Source: Sulfuricaulis sp040901545 (GTDB taxonomy: Bacteria; Pseudomonadota; Gammaproteobacteria; Acidiferrobacterales; Sulfurifustaceae). From it: a DNA stretch of 64,000 nt. Of the stretch, positions 63,639 through 64,000 are shown in pieces (position 1 is the stretch's first letter; every line of letters starts with the position of its first letter). The notes beneath the pieces are model-generated. The model was not told the origin of the DNA and did not search any database. It saw nothing but the letters and a program-made list of their open reading frames with translations. The position numbers and the translations under genes are program-made. The stretch is from positions 1 through 64,000 of the forward strand of contig NZ_JBBDYL010000065.1 in the NCBI RefSeq assembly GCF_040901545.1, in the 5' to 3' direction.

Positions 63639-63718
63639 TTGTGGCGCGATAGGAATAATGCGCCACAAAAAAGCATTTATATGGCGCAATACGATTATTG
63701 CGCCACTTTAAGTGGCGC
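63639..63718. promoter_or_regulatory. TGGCGC palindrome array upstream of the Fic gene
   Basis: Three related sites. TTGTGGCGC (63639-63647) pairs with GCGCCACAA (63660-63668). TGGCGCAAT (63682-63690) pairs perfectly with ATTGCGCCA (63697-63705). A single TGGCGC lies at 63713-63718. The two palindromes are centred 40 bp apart, about four turns of DNA. They begin 11 bases upstream of the Fic-like start codon, so they probably hold its operators, bound by the protein's own winged helix or another repressor. Confidence 0.75.
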
Positions 63719-63764
63719 GCAAGGGTCTTCTACGCCATCTCAAGTCCCACTAAGGTCAGTCATG

Positions 63765-63796
63765 CCCAAATTGGGTTTAATGCAGCCCATTTTGGG
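63765..63796. repeat. Paired CCCAA/TTGGG palindromes
   Basis: CCCAAATTGGG (63765-63775) and CCCATTTTGGG (63786-63796) are two related 11-bp palindromes centred 21 bp apart, two helical turns. They differ from the TGGCGC sites nearer to the Fic gene and look like operators for another regulator, or remnants of one. No adjacent gene reads from them within the window. Confidence 0.5.
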
Positions 63797-63870
63797 TATG
63801 TTCAAGCCGGTCCTCAAATCTTTATCACCTTTCCCCGTGGGCTAGGGTGAGGGCCGGGGTGATGAGGGGG

Positions 63871-63966
63871 CCCCACCGCACCTCAGCTTCGGCGCGCGCA
63901 CAAAGCGCCAGCCGATATCCTGCGCGTAGGCGAGGATGCGGGACTGGACGGTTCTGTGCTCAGACG
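63871..63966 (-). pseudogene. Truncated second hsdR N terminus
   Basis: On the minus strand the frame reads SEHRTVQSRILAYAQDIGWR, closely matching residues 5-24 of HsdR (GEHKTVQSRILTYAQKIGWR). One base is lost after FV, and the following GAAGCTGAGG still aligns at nucleotide level. The match ends at about 63871 in a GC-rich, REP-like run (63830-63870). It is the broken start of a related hsdR; the rest is absent from the window on this side. Confidence 0.85.
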
Positions 63967-64000
63967 GACGCAACCGGTGGCTCCGCCTGTGCACATGCAC

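Noticed and set aside
63639..63720. TGGCGC repeats considered as a CRISPR or integrative repeat.
   Set aside because: They are inverted, not direct, and sit at promoter distance from an ORF, so operators are the better reading.

Overview
The window reads as a gammaproteobacterial chromosome segment. Two gene orders support this. The run thrS-infC-rpmI-rplT-pheS-pheT-ihfA-merR-tRNA-Pro (431-8419, minus strand) and the run algU-mucA-mucB-mucD / lepA-lepB-DUF4845-rnc-era-recO-pdxJ-acpS (41269-51529, minus strand) are both arranged as I remember them from Pseudomonas-like and Chromatiales-like genomes. The convergent nadB / ygfX-sdhE-sdhB cluster fits the same placement. The genus cannot be decided from the sequence. 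The poly-C start and the broken genes at the right edge suggest a contig edge on the left and an accessory region on the right.

Layout. 1-430: homopolymer plus repeat-like DNA without a supported gene. 431-8717: translation operon between tRNA-Pro and tRNA-Val. 8841-12899: uvrB, a divergent class I aminotransferase and a lone FimT/GspH pseudopilin. 12956-25017: tRNA-Asn followed by an integrative island of about 12 kb. It holds a P4-type integrase, a type III restriction-modification pair (mod, res) behind a small ribbon-helix-helix gene, two unrecognised genes, an AlpA-like regulator, a HTH/zinc-ribbon protein, a second tyrosine recombinase, a SLOG-family protein and an M41-like (FtsH-type) zinc peptidase. 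Both ends carry tandem 12-bp G5CA repeats, and the distal end has a recombinase tail remnant and a degenerate copy of the tRNA 3' end. 25295-28210: a possible small membrane ORF, then an operon of lipoprotein, subtilase and a stand-alone subtilase-propeptide-like lipoprotein. 28374-33016: electron-transfer flavoprotein genes (etfBA), ETF:quinone oxidoreductase and glutaryl-CoA-dehydrogenase-like acyl-CoA dehydrogenase, together a route from acyl-CoA oxidation to the quinone pool. 33164-41129: mixed metabolic, transport and cell-wall genes (flavin reductase-like, DapA-family aldolase, GlcG/HbpS-like, AEC permease, PBP1B with a TPR lipoprotein, 2OG-Fe(II) oxygenase-like). 41269-54760: the lep/rnc and sigma-E clusters, nadB and sdhB.

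55140-58319: an unrecognised two-gene unit, a polytopic membrane protein with a long cytosolic or periplasmic coiled-coil region translationally coupled to a von Willebrand A (VWA) lipoprotein. A second, decayed copy of the VWA 3' end lies 0.9 kb downstream, beyond an oppositely oriented four-helix membrane protein. 58374-64000: defence and mobile DNA: a Phd-type antitoxin whose PIN-type toxin is broken by an amber codon, a YgjP-like metallopeptidase, HsdR, and a Fic-fold protein with a substituted active-site motif, preceded by a striking array of TGGCGC palindromes, and finally a truncated second hsdR start.

The best candidates for undescribed biology are the membrane-protein/VWA pair, the subtilase with a separate propeptide-like lipoprotein, and the hsdR-linked degenerate Fic protein with its palindromic control region. 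All functional statements come from motifs and gene order read by eye; no database search was run.
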